Source: Caulobacter sp031457805 (GTDB taxonomy: Bacteria > Pseudomonadota > Alphaproteobacteria > Caulobacterales > Caulobacteraceae). Taken from it: a DNA stretch of 64,000 nucleotides. Positions 28,590 to 36,721 of this stretch are shown piece by piece (positions within the stretch are counted from its first letter, which is position 1; every line of letters begins with the position of its first letter). The notes under the pieces were generated by a model. It had not been told where the DNA came from, ran no database searches, and saw only the letters and a list, made by a program, of their open reading frames with translations. The stretch lies in the NCBI RefSeq assembly GCF_031457805.1, contig NZ_JAVDXI010000001.1, positions 372,001 to 436,000 on the forward strand, read 5' to 3'. The position numbers and the translations under genes are program-made.

Positions 28590-29571
28590 CCAGGGCCGCT
28601 TCGGTGGCGCGGACCAGGCCGTCGATCACGCCCGGCTCGGTCGAGGCGTGGCCAGCGTCCCAGACGATGTCGAACCGCGCCTCGGGCCAGGCCTTGTGTA
28701 GCCGCCAGGCGCTGTCCAGGGGCGTCACCACATCGAACCGACCCTGGACGATCCAGCCGGGGATGTCGCGAATCCGGTCGATGTTCTTGAGGATCCAGTC
28801 GTCTTCGTCGAAGAAGCCCTTGTGGGTGAAGAAGTGGCTCTCGATCCGCGCGAAGGCGATCGCGAAGTCCTCTTCGTTGAATTTGGCGGGGCGAGCTTCT
28901 GGGCCCCTGAGCGAGATGGTGTCGCCCTCCCACTGGCTCCAGGCGGCGGCGGCTTCCAGTTGCACGCGGCGGTCCGGCGCGACCAAGCGCCGATGATAGG
29001 CGGCCATCAGGTCGCCGCGCTCGTCCTCAGGGATAGGGGCCAGGAACCGCTCCCAGGCGTCGGGGAACAGCATCGAAGCGCCGTCCTGGTAGAACCAGCG
29101 CAACTCCTTCTGCGTCAGCAGGAAGATGCCGCGCAGGACGAGTCCCTCGACGCGGTCCGGATGCTTGATGGCGTAGGCGAGCGCCAGGGTCGAGCCCCAG
29201 GACCCGCCGAACACCGTCCACTTCTCGACACCCAGGTGCTTCCGCAGGCGCTCGATATCCTCGATCAGGCTCCAGGTGGTGTTGTCGTCCAGGCTGGCGT
29301 TAGGGCGGGAACGACCGCAGCCGCGCTGGTCGAACAGGGCCATGCGCCATTTGGCCGGATCGAAGAAGCGTCGCATGGTCGGATTGACCGCGCCGCCTGG
29401 ACCCCCGTGCAGGATCACGCAGGGTTTGCCGCGCGGATTGCCGCATTCCTCGTAGTAGATCTCATGAGGACCGCCCGTCGGCATCCAGCCGAACGAAAAC
29501 GGCTCGACCTCGCGAAAGAGGCCGCGGCGACCGACGGAACTCATGGCGGTTGCGGAAGCGTAACGATCCAT
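28582..29571 (-). CDS. pip: Proline iminopeptidase
   Basis: Pip is an alpha/beta hydrolase that removes N-terminal proline from peptides. The 329-residue product contains the oxyanion motif HGGPGGAVNPTMRRFFDP, FDQRGCGRSRPNA, the nucleophile motif GGSWGSTLALAYA and the C-terminal VWDAGHASTEPG with the catalytic His. It has no signal peptide and is cytoplasmic. The ATG at 29571 could be replaced by a later one (MSSVGRRG). It is divergent from a small hypothetical gene. Confidence 0.92.
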   Translation of the reverse strand: MDRYASATAMSSVGRRGLFREVEPFSFGWMPTGGPHEIYYEECGNPRGKPCVILHGGPGGAVNPTMRRFFDPAKWRMALFDQRGCGRSRPNASLDDNTTWSLIEDIERLRKHLGVEKWTVFGGSWGSTLALAYAIKHPDRVEGLVLRGIFLLTQKELRWFYQDGASMLFPDAWERFLAPIPEDERGDLMAAYHRRLVAPDRRVQLEAAAAWSQWEGDTISLRGPEARPAKFNEEDFAIAFARIESHFFTHKGFFDEDDWILKNIDRIRDIPGWIVQGRFDVVTPLDSAWRLHKAWPEARFDIVWDAGHASTEPGVIDGLVRATEAALVS

Positions 29572-29659
29572 GGCCGGAGTCTAGCGCGTTCGGCGCGGGG
29601 TTGTGAACGACGGATCGCGCCGGGTTCATGCCTTTCGTCGGCTTCTGTATGCTAAGCGC

Positions 29660-29920
29660 ATGACTCAGATCGCGCCCGAAGATTATTCCGACGACGAGTT
29701 GCTGGCGATGCTGAAGCCGGTCCAACTGGCGGAACTGAACCGCCAGATCGGCGAGATGTTTGGAGCCGAGGGCGTAGACCGGGTCGAAGCCCTTTTCGCC
29801 ATGGCCAACGTCTACTCCATGCGCGCGGCAGAACGCGACGAGACCTCGGCCTTGGCCATGCTGCAGCTGGCCGCCGCCATGCGCCGCCGCGCCCAGGCGA
29901 TGGTCGACGCCCGTCGCTGA
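29660..29920 (+). CDS. Small conserved-type hypothetical protein
   Basis: The 86-residue soluble product begins MTQIAPEDYSDDELLAMLKP and is predicted to be mainly helical, with an acidic N-terminus and an Arg-rich end (MRRRAQAMVDARR). I do not recognise a family. It has coding-like third-position GC and occupies the whole gap between two minus-strand hydrolase genes. No strong ribosome binding site is visible, so the start is the first ATG in frame that leaves room for a promoter. Confidence 0.6.
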   Translation: MTQIAPEDYSDDELLAMLKPVQLAELNRQIGEMFGAEGVDRVEALFAMANVYSMRAAERDETSALAMLQLAAAMRRRAQAMVDARR

Positions 29921-29921
29921 G

Positions 29922-30914
29922 CTACAACGGGAAGCGGCGGTCCAGCCAGCCGAGGATCGCGGCGTTCACCTCTGCCGGCTTCTCCTGCTGCGTCCAGTGA
30001 CCGCTGCCTTCGATCAGCACCTTCTCAAGGTCGCTGATCTGGTCGCCCATGCGATCGGCCATGGCCGGCGGCAGGACGACGTCCAGCTCGGCCATGATCA
30101 TCAGGCAGGGTATGCCGTCGACCCGGCGCGGCAGATGCTCTGAGCGCTCCCAGTTGCGCGTAAAGTTGCGGTACCAGTTGATGCCGCCGGTGAAGCCGGT
30201 GCGCTGGAACGCCTCGACGAAGAAAGCCAGCTCGTCAGGCGTCAGGAACTGGTTGTCGTCCGAAGACGGCTCATAGTGGGCGAGGGCGGTCTGCAGGGCC
30301 AGGCTGCGGCGCTCGGCCGGCTGGGCCAGGAAGTCTTCCTGCGTGCCCTTCGGCTTGCGCATGAAATAGCGAATGGTCTTCTCCACATCCGCGCCCAGCT
30401 GTGCGTCTGCGACGCCGGGCTTCTGGAAGTGGACGATGTACATGTCGTCGCCATAGGCGTTGCGGTACATCTGGATGGGGTCCAGCGGCAGGCGCGGGAA
30501 AAACGGCGTGTTGAGCCCGATGATCCCGGCCACCCGCTCGGGATGCATCAGCGGCAGCTGCCACACGACGATGCCGCCCCAGTCGTGACCGACGAAGATC
30601 GCTTTCTCTACGCCTAGGTGGTCGAGCAGGCCGACCAGGTCACCTGTCAAATGCTCCATGTCATAGGCCTCGACCGCCTCGGGACCTGGGGTCAGCCCAT
30701 AGCCGCGCTGGTCGGGCGCGATGACCCAGCGACCGGCGGCGGCCAGGGCCGCGATCTGATGGCGCCACGAGAACGCCAGCTCCGGGAAGCCGTGGCAGAA
30801 GACGATCGGCACGCCCTGGCGCGGCCCGGCCTCGTAATAGGCCATGCGGATGCCGTTCACCTCGGCGAACTGCGGCGCGGGAAGACGAGGGGCCTGCGGC
30901 AGGGTGTCTGTCAT
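29922..30914 (-). CDS. Alpha/beta hydrolase, epoxide hydrolase type
   Basis: The 330-residue product has the epoxide hydrolase pattern: oxyanion HGFPELAFSWRHQ, PDQRGYGLTPGPE, the nucleophilic Asp in FVGHDWGGIVVWQLP, a cap-domain Tyr region (YRNAYGDDMYIVHF), and the catalytic His in EGSGHWTQQEKP. It likely opens epoxides with water. Substrate is unknown. It is transcribed away from an MFS exporter gene. Confidence 0.87.
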   Translation of the reverse strand: MTDTLPQAPRLPAPQFAEVNGIRMAYYEAGPRQGVPIVFCHGFPELAFSWRHQIAALAAAGRWVIAPDQRGYGLTPGPEAVEAYDMEHLTGDLVGLLDHLGVEKAIFVGHDWGGIVVWQLPLMHPERVAGIIGLNTPFFPRLPLDPIQMYRNAYGDDMYIVHFQKPGVADAQLGADVEKTIRYFMRKPKGTQEDFLAQPAERRSLALQTALAHYEPSSDDNQFLTPDELAFFVEAFQRTGFTGGINWYRNFTRNWERSEHLPRRVDGIPCLMIMAELDVVLPPAMADRMGDQISDLEKVLIEGSGHWTQQEKPAEVNAAILGWLDRRFPL

Positions 30915-31030
30915 GAGCGCTCAATCTCCCGCGATTGTTATGTGATTGGCGATAAGCTGCTGCGCGCGCGCCGGCCCGGCAAGCGCCATTTCAGGTTTCC
31001 GTCGCGGGAAACGCGCGTAAAAGGGCGCGC

Positions 31031-32248
31031 ATGACGAACGCCAGCCCGCCGCCCGCCCACGTTCCGTGGCGACTTGTCCTGCTTCTCGGCGCGCTGACGG
31101 CCTTCGCGCCGATGTCGATCGACATGTATCTGTCGAGCCTGCCGTCGATCGGCCGGACCCTGAACGCGGCTCCGGACGAGACCCAGGCGACCCTGGCGGC
31201 TTTCTTCGCCGGCATGGCGATCGGCCAGGTGTTCTACGGACCGGCCTCGGACCGCTTTGGACGTCGGCCGCCGCTGTTGATCGGGATTGCACTGTTCGTC
31301 GCCGCCTCGATCATCTGCGCGCTCGCGCCCAATATCGAGACCCTGATCGCCGCACGGTTCGCTCAGGCGCTGGGAGGCTGCGCCGGTCCGGTGATTGCGC
31401 GGGCGGTGGTGCGTGACCGCTTCAGCCACACCGACACCGCCCGCGTATTGTCGCTGATGACCCTGATCATGGGACTGGCGCCGGTGCTGGCCCCGCAACT
31501 CGGGGGCGTCGTTCAGTTCGTGGCGGGCTGGCGCGGGGTGTTCTGGAGCTTGGCCCTGTTCGGCGTGATGATCGCCGCCTGGGTGGTGCTGAGCTTGACG
31601 GAGTCCCGCTCTGCGGCGACCGAGGCGCAGGCGCGGAGCGAAAACCCGCTGAGGGCCTATGTCGCGCTGTTCGGGATGCGTCGGCTGATGGGCTATGCGC
31701 TGGTGGGAGCGCTGAACGGCGCGGTGCTATTCACCTACATCTCGGGCGCGCCGGACCTGGTGATGGGGACCTATGGCCACACACCTCTGGTGTTCAATCT
31801 GGTGTTCGCCTTCAACGCTGTCGGCATCATCGGCGCCAGCCAGGTCAATCGCTGGCTGCTGCGGCGATCAACGCCCGATCAGGTTCTGGCGCGCGCCAGC
31901 ATCGCCTCGATTGTCGCGGCGCTGCTGCTGACCCTGGCGGCCTGGACGGGCTGGGGCGGGCAATGGACGGTGCTGCCGCTGCTGTTCGCCGCCCTGTCGA
32001 TCTATGGCCTGATGGGCGGCAACACCATGGCTGGCGCGCTGAGCGTCGATCCCCAGCGCGCCGGCTCGATCTCGGCGCTGATGGGCTCGGCGTCGTTCGG
32101 CGCGGGCGCGCTAGCCTCATGGGCGGGCGCAGCGCTGCATGACGGGACGCCTCGCCCGGTGGCCGGCGTGATGTTCGCCTGTTTGGTCGGCTCCGCTCTG
32201 GCGATCTTCCTGCTGGCCCTGCCGGGCGCGAAGAAGGTTCAGGCCTGA
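31031..32248 (+). CDS. MFS drug efflux protein, Bcr/CflA family
   Basis: The 405-residue inner-membrane protein has twelve predicted spans. It opens with LLGALTAFAPMSIDMYLSSLPSIG, the Bcr/CflA signature, and has the MFS loop motif GPASDRFGRRPPLL between spans 2 and 3. Such proteins export drugs or small peptides by proton antiport. Substrate is unknown. The end overlaps the convergent DUF423 gene by ten bases. Confidence 0.9.
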   Translation: MTNASPPPAHVPWRLVLLLGALTAFAPMSIDMYLSSLPSIGRTLNAAPDETQATLAAFFAGMAIGQVFYGPASDRFGRRPPLLIGIALFVAASIICALAPNIETLIAARFAQALGGCAGPVIARAVVRDRFSHTDTARVLSLMTLIMGLAPVLAPQLGGVVQFVAGWRGVFWSLALFGVMIAAWVVLSLTESRSAATEAQARSENPLRAYVALFGMRRLMGYALVGALNGAVLFTYISGAPDLVMGTYGHTPLVFNLVFAFNAVGIIGASQVNRWLLRRSTPDQVLARASIASIVAALLLTLAAWTGWGGQWTVLPLLFAALSIYGLMGGNTMAGALSVDPQRAGSISALMGSASFGAGALASWAGAALHDGTPRPVAGVMFACLVGSALAIFLLALPGAKKVQA

Positions 32249-32616
32249 GGCAGGTTGAAGCCGCGCCAGGCCATCAGCGCCCAGCCAGCCATGAACGACA
32301 GCCCGCCCAGGGGCGTGATCGCGCCCAGGATGCGCGGCGCGCCCAGCGCCATGGCGTAAAGCGATCCCGAGAACAGCAGGATCCCAACGAAGAACAGCGC
32401 CGTCACGAGGCCCATGCTCTTGGCGCCAACCTTGTGCAGCGTGAACGCGGCGAAGACGGCCAGGGCATGGATCATCTGGTACTGGGCGCCGGTCTTCAGC
32501 CATTCGACGGCTTTCCAGCCTTCGATCCCATGCGCGGCGAAGGCGCCGAACGCCACGGCCAGAAGGCCGTTGGCGGCCGCCAGGCCTGTCCAGGTCCGGG
32601 GTGTCCACCCTTCCAT
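32239..32616 (-). CDS. DUF423 family membrane protein
   Basis: The 125-residue product has four predicted membrane segments and the family motifs FGAFAAHGIEGWKAVEWLKTG, QYQMIHALAVFAAF and FSGSLYAMALGAPRILGAITPLGG. The family is widespread, with unknown function. It converges with the MFS gene and diverges from the 32726 cassette. Confidence 0.9.
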   Translation of the reverse strand: MEGWTPRTWTGLAAANGLLAVAFGAFAAHGIEGWKAVEWLKTGAQYQMIHALAVFAAFTLHKVGAKSMGLVTALFFVGILLFSGSLYAMALGAPRILGAITPLGGLSFMAGWALMAWRGFNLPQA

Positions 32617-32725
32617 CGCCTTTACGCTCCGTCACCGTTGCAATCGTTCGTCGCGACCTTAACGTCGTTCACCTGCTCGTAAAGCCGGCCCGTCAGAGCG
32701 TCGGCGCGAACAGGGGAGGGACGGC

Positions 32726-33832
32726 ATGGCGCTCACCTGGGGCGACGATTATCCGATCCATCAGACGCCCGAGCCGGTGGCCTACGCCGGCACGGATCGG
32801 AACTTCTATGATCGCTATTTTTTCAACGGCTACGCGCCCGAGGGCGACGGGGGCGACCTGTTCTTCGCCGCCGCGTTCGGCGTCTATCCCCACCTGAACA
32901 TCGCCGACGCCTCGTTCTGCGTGATGAAGGACGGCAGGCAGGTCAATCTTCACGCCAGCCGCTGGCTTGGCATGGAGCGCATGGACCTGCGCGTCGGCCC
33001 GATCGCGATCGAGGTTCTGCAGCCCCTGCAACGGCTGAAGCTGGTCGTGCAAGCGCCCGAGCAGGGCGTGGCCGCCGAGATCGTCTTCGAGGGACGCGCC
33101 TTCCCGATCGAGGAGCCGCGCTTCATCCGCCGAAATGGGCCCCGCGCCTTCATGGACTATACGCGTCTCACGCAGAACGGTCGCTACAGCGGCTGGGTCG
33201 AGGTGGATGGCCTCCGCACCGTCGTCGACGGCTTTGTCGGCACCCGTGACCGCTCGTGGGGCGTGCGGCCGGTCGGCGCGCGCGACCCGCAAGAGCCGGT
33301 CCCGCCGACGCCGCCGCAGTTCTTCTGGCTGTGGAGTCCGTGCAATTTCGCCGACGGCAGCTTCTTCTTCCACACCAATGACGACGAGCTGGGCCGGCCC
33401 TGGAACCGGCGCGCGGTGTGGCTGGAGGACGGCGGCCGCGAGGAGACGTTCGGCGGCTTTGCGGAGTCCTCCTGCGCCATCCGCTGGAAGAGCGCGACGC
33501 GGCACGCCGCCTCGGCGAGTCTGGACCTGGGCGAGGGTGGTTCGGTCTCTATCGAACCACAGACCGAGTTCTTCATGCTGGGCCTTGGCTACACTCACCC
33601 GACCTGGGGTCATGGCCATAACCAGGGCGAATTGAAGGTCGAGCGGGAAGACTTCGTTCTGGCGGACATCGACCGTCGCCTGCCGCACCACCTGCATGTG
33701 CAGGCGCTGAGCCGCGTGACCTATGTCGATGGGCAAGGGCGGTCGCGGGTTGGCCGGGGCGTCTTCGAGCAGTTGGCGATCGGACCGCACGCGCCGTCCG
33801 GCTTCGCCTCGATCCTGGATCTGGCCCCATGA
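32726..33832 (+). CDS. Uncharacterised protein, hydroxyneurosporene synthase/AttH-like fold (tentative)
   Basis: The 368-residue soluble protein begins MALTWGDDYPIHQTPEPVAY and contains FMDYTRLTQNGRYSGWVEVDG, TRDRSWGVRPVG and FFWLWSPCNFADGSFFFHTN. The WGVRPVG plus W-rich pattern resembles lipocalin-like CrtC/AttH-type proteins found in lipid or terpenoid metabolism, but I cannot confirm the family. There is no signal peptide. Its stop overlaps the start of the kinase gene (ATGA), and a third gene overlaps that, so all three probably serve one pathway. Confidence 0.65.
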   Translation: MALTWGDDYPIHQTPEPVAYAGTDRNFYDRYFFNGYAPEGDGGDLFFAAAFGVYPHLNIADASFCVMKDGRQVNLHASRWLGMERMDLRVGPIAIEVLQPLQRLKLVVQAPEQGVAAEIVFEGRAFPIEEPRFIRRNGPRAFMDYTRLTQNGRYSGWVEVDGLRTVVDGFVGTRDRSWGVRPVGARDPQEPVPPTPPQFFWLWSPCNFADGSFFFHTNDDELGRPWNRRAVWLEDGGREETFGGFAESSCAIRWKSATRHAASASLDLGEGGSVSIEPQTEFFMLGLGYTHPTWGHGHNQGELKVEREDFVLADIDRRLPHHLHVQALSRVTYVDGQGRSRVGRGVFEQLAIGPHAPSGFASILDLAP

Positions 33833-34839
33833 GCCTGACCGAGCGCCTCGAGGCCTATCTGTCACGGATCTGGTCGACCTCCGTGACAGTGTCGGACCTC
33901 TCACGCATTCCCGGCGGCGCCAGTCGCGAGACCTATCGCTTCTCAGCCTTGGCGGAGGGCCGGACGCGGCCGCTGATCCTGCGCCGGGACCCGCCGGGCA
34001 GCCTGATCGAAACGGATCGGAACCTGGAGTACCTGGCGTTCGAGTCCTTCTACGACCGTCTGCCCATCCCGCGTCCTGTCGCGATGGAGCCCGAGGGCGC
34101 GGAGCTGGAGCGGCCGTTCTTCATCATGGAGCGCGTCGAGGGTGGCGCGGCCGCTTCTCCCTTCACGGTCGTTCCCTATGGCGAGCACGCTCGGACGATC
34201 GGCGAGCAGTTCTTCCGGATCCTCGGAACCATCGCCGCAGCCGATCCGACGACCTTGCCGCTGGCCAAGGCGGCCGAGCGCCCCGCGCCCGAGGACTGTT
34301 GGTGGATTGCACTCGACCACTGGACCAAGGTAATTGAGGACGACCAGCAACATCCCCAGCCGATCGTCTGGGCGGCGATCCGCGCCCTGCGGCGTCGTCC
34401 GCCGCCGCCGGCCCAGGCCGTTCGCGTGGTCCATGGCGACTATCGCACCGGCAACTTTCTGCACGACGGCGCGGGCAGGGTTCTCGCGATCCTGGATTGG
34501 GAAATGGTTCACCTCGGCGATCCGCTGGAGGACCTGGGCTGGGCCATGGATCCTCTGTGGGGGCACTTCGAGGCCGACAAGGTGGGCGGCATGCTGCCGG
34601 GCGACGAGGCCCTGGCCCTCTGGAAGGAAGCCAGCGGCCTTGAAGTCGACGAGACGGCGCTGGCCTGGTGGTCGCTGTTCAACGCCGTGAAGGGCCAGGC
34701 GATCTGGACCTCGGCGGCCAAGGAGTACCGCGACGGCGGGTTTAAGGATCCGGTCCTGGCGATCTCTGGCTGGTACACCGCCCGCCGCCACGATCAGATC
34801 CTGGCCGAGATGCTGCTGCGCCTGGAGGGGCTGTCATGA
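33829..34839 (+). CDS. APH-type phosphotransferase (ACAD10-like kinase domain)
   Basis: The 336-residue product has the aminoglycoside-phosphotransferase fold: IPGGASRETYRFSALA as nucleotide loop, LILRRDPPG with the catalytic Lys/Arg region, the Brenner motif VVHGDYRTGNFLHDG, and the metal site ILDWEMVHLGDPLEDLGW. Stand-alone members of this group phosphorylate hydroxyacyl-CoA or other small molecules, rarely antibiotics. It overlaps both neighbours by four bases. Antibiotic resistance is not a likely role. Confidence 0.82.
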   Translation: MSLTERLEAYLSRIWSTSVTVSDLSRIPGGASRETYRFSALAEGRTRPLILRRDPPGSLIETDRNLEYLAFESFYDRLPIPRPVAMEPEGAELERPFFIMERVEGGAAASPFTVVPYGEHARTIGEQFFRILGTIAAADPTTLPLAKAAERPAPEDCWWIALDHWTKVIEDDQQHPQPIVWAAIRALRRRPPPPAQAVRVVHGDYRTGNFLHDGAGRVLAILDWEMVHLGDPLEDLGWAMDPLWGHFEADKVGGMLPGDEALALWKEASGLEVDETALAWWSLFNAVKGQAIWTSAAKEYRDGGFKDPVLAISGWYTARRHDQILAEMLLRLEGLS

Positions 34840-35261
34840 CGCCGAGCGTGCCCGATATCCTGGTCGGCAACTTCTTGTGCATGGCCGAGCCTGGACCGCC
34901 CGAACAGCAGGGCGAGTTCATGGCCGGCAAGGTCGCGGTGGTGGCGCTGTTGTCGCTGCTGGCCGCGCAGGAGGCCGAACGCGGCGCCGCAGCGCGAGTC
35001 ACCGAGAACGCCGCCATCCGCGAGATCCTGCTCGAGGCCGCTGCGGACTATGGCTTGCATGGCGGTTGGCCGGCCGACCCCGTCGAGCTGACGATCAGCG
35101 GGCTGGACCGCGTGAACGCTACGCTACGCCAGGCGCTGATCAGCCTGCATGAAGCCGTAGAGGCGCGCGGCGACACCGGTCGCCACGCCAGTATCCTGCG
35201 CCTCTATGCACGCATGGCCGAGCTTCGACGACTCGACCTGCCGCCGCTGCCGGGGCGCTAA
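34836..35261 (+). CDS. Hypothetical protein of the kinase cassette
   Basis: The 141-residue helical protein (MTPSVPDILVGNFLCMAEPG start) matches no family I can name with confidence. It has an Ala-rich N-terminal half with VAVVALLSLLAAQEAERGA and a C-terminal helix YARMAELRRLDLP. Its ATG overlaps the kinase stop, so it is the third gene of a translationally coupled unit. Similar small proteins follow APH-like kinases in some Caulobacter and Sphingomonas genomes, which I recall but cannot check here. Confidence 0.65.
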   Translation: MTPSVPDILVGNFLCMAEPGPPEQQGEFMAGKVAVVALLSLLAAQEAERGAAARVTENAAIREILLEAAADYGLHGGWPADPVELTISGLDRVNATLRQALISLHEAVEARGDTGRHASILRLYARMAELRRLDLPPLPGR

Positions 35262-35268
35262 AGCCCCG

Positions 35269-36009
35269 TCAGCGGTGCTTGTTATGCTGGGTGACTTCGT
35301 CCGGCTTGATGTCGATCGGGTCCGGGACGGCCGCGTTGTAGGCCGGCGTCTGGTTCAGATCCATCACGACGCTGCGATGGCCCGTCCAGATCATGTGCAC
35401 GGCCACATAGAGCACGATGGCCAGGCCGACAAAGCCGATCCAGCGGTGCTTGTGCAGCAGGTTGGCGATGGCGGTGGCGGCCACGCCCATCAGGATGATC
35501 GACAGCAGCAGGCCGAAGATCAGGATGCTGGGATGCTCGCGCGCGGCGCCGGCGACGGCCAGGACGTTGTCCAGCGACATCGAGACGTCGGCGATCAGCA
35601 CCTGCAGGAACGCGGCCTTGAAGGTCTTGGCCGGACGGGCGCGCGGCTCGGTGCTGGGATCATCGTCGATCATGGCCATGGCGTCGGCCTCGTCGTGCGT
35701 CGTCTGCTCGCGCAGCTCCCGCCACATCTTCCAGCAGACCCACAGCAGCAGGAAGCCGCCGGCCAGCAACAGGCCCACCACGCCCAGCAGCCAGGTGGTG
35801 ATCAGGGCGAAGGTGATGCGCAGGACGACGGCCGCGCCCAGTCCGTAGAGGATAACCTTCTTGCGGTCCTTGGCCGGCAGGCCGCCGGCGGCCAGGCCCA
35901 CGGCCACGGCGTTGTCGCCCGCCAGGACGAGGTCGATCATCAGAACTTGCAGCAGGGCGGTGAGCGGGCCTTGGAAGGCGCCGAACTGGGCGATCAGAGC
36001 GTCGAACAT
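35269..36009 (-). CDS. TerC family integral membrane protein (YjbE type)
   Basis: The 246-residue product has about seven hydrophobic segments. It has the TerC motif MIDLVLAGDNAVAVGLAAGGLP and the mirrored DVSMSLDNVLAVAGAAREHPS, with the acidic residues in the membrane thought to carry metal ions. TerC/MntP-like relatives export manganese or help metal loading of secreted proteins. The central loop is acidic. It lies downstream of a His-rich lipoprotein gene on the same strand, separated by a terminator-like hairpin. I found no clear yybP-ykoY riboswitch core upstream. Confidence 0.88.
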   Translation of the reverse strand: MFDALIAQFGAFQGPLTALLQVLMIDLVLAGDNAVAVGLAAGGLPAKDRKKVILYGLGAAVVLRITFALITTWLLGVVGLLLAGGFLLLWVCWKMWRELREQTTHDEADAMAMIDDDPSTEPRARPAKTFKAAFLQVLIADVSMSLDNVLAVAGAAREHPSILIFGLLLSIILMGVAATAIANLLHKHRWIGFVGLAIVLYVAVHMIWTGHRSVVMDLNQTPAYNAAVPDPIDIKPDEVTQHNKHR

Positions 36010-36081
36010 GGCCTCTCAATGCTTTGGCGCGGGTGACGATGCAAGGCGCAAACGCCTTTTCGCGCAGGATGCGAAAAGAAA

Positions 36082-36118
36082 GAGCCCCGGATCTGTGGAT
36101 CCGGGGCTCTTGGTTCTG
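36082..36118 (-). terminator. Rho-independent terminator of the His-rich lipoprotein gene
   Basis: On the minus strand, gagccccggatc / gatccggggctc form a 12-bp stem with a 4-base loop, followed by tttcttttc. It lies 13 bp after the stop codon of the His-rich gene and upstream of the terC-family gene. It would reduce read-through between them, though it could also work as an attenuator. Confidence 0.85.
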
Positions 36119-36130
36119 GGCGCGCTCGAA

Positions 36131-36721
36131 CTAGTGGTGTGCGTGCTCGGGTTCCTTGTGGTGGGCGTCATGGTGACCGTGGCCATGATCGTCATGATGC
36201 CCGTGGTCATCATGACCGTGAGCGCCATGGCCATGCGCGTCATGGCCATGATCATCCTGCCCGTGATCGTCATGGCCGTGGCCGTGAGCATCGCCATGGC
36301 CGTGACCATGATCGTCGCCATGGCTGGTCGGGGTCACATGCGCCGTGTGCTCGGCATGGGCGTGATGAGCGCCATGGTCGTGGCCGTGGGCATGGTCGTC
36401 GTGGCCATGCGCGTGGTCATCGTGACCATGCCCGTGATCGCCGTGGCCGTGGTCGTCGTGACCATGGCCGTGATCATCGTGGCCGTGCGCCGCGTCGTGA
36501 CCGTGGTGATCGTTGTGGCTGGCCGACGCCGCCGCCACCATGGGGTTCACGTACGAGACGTGCTCCGCAGGCGCGTGGGGCTCAGGGTGAGCGTGGGCAT
36601 GGAGATCAGCGCCGTGCCCGTGATCACCATGCCCGTGGGCGTCGTGACCATGGTCGTCATGACCGTGGCCGTGATCGTCATGGCCGTGATGGTCGTCGTG
36701 GCCATGCCCGTGGTCGTCATG
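36131..36721 (-). repeat. Low-complexity His-Gly-Asp coding repeats
   Basis: The DNA is a run of short imperfect repeats built on the plus-strand words atgaccgtg, gtcatggcc and cgtggtcgt, coding His-Asp-His-Gly units on the minus strand. Three His blocks are separated by spacers with the related motifs HVSYVNP and HTAHVTP. Such tracts expand and shrink by slippage, so copy number may vary between strains. Confidence 0.85.

Noticed and set aside
33829..34839. An aminoglycoside resistance gene
   Set aside because: The kinase fold is shared, but the gene context and family branch fit metabolic kinases, and it is translationally coupled to non-resistance genes.
36010..36081. A yybP-ykoY manganese riboswitch before the terC-family gene
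   Set aside because: The short leader lacks the conserved gggga and paired loop elements, and there is little room after the hairpin.
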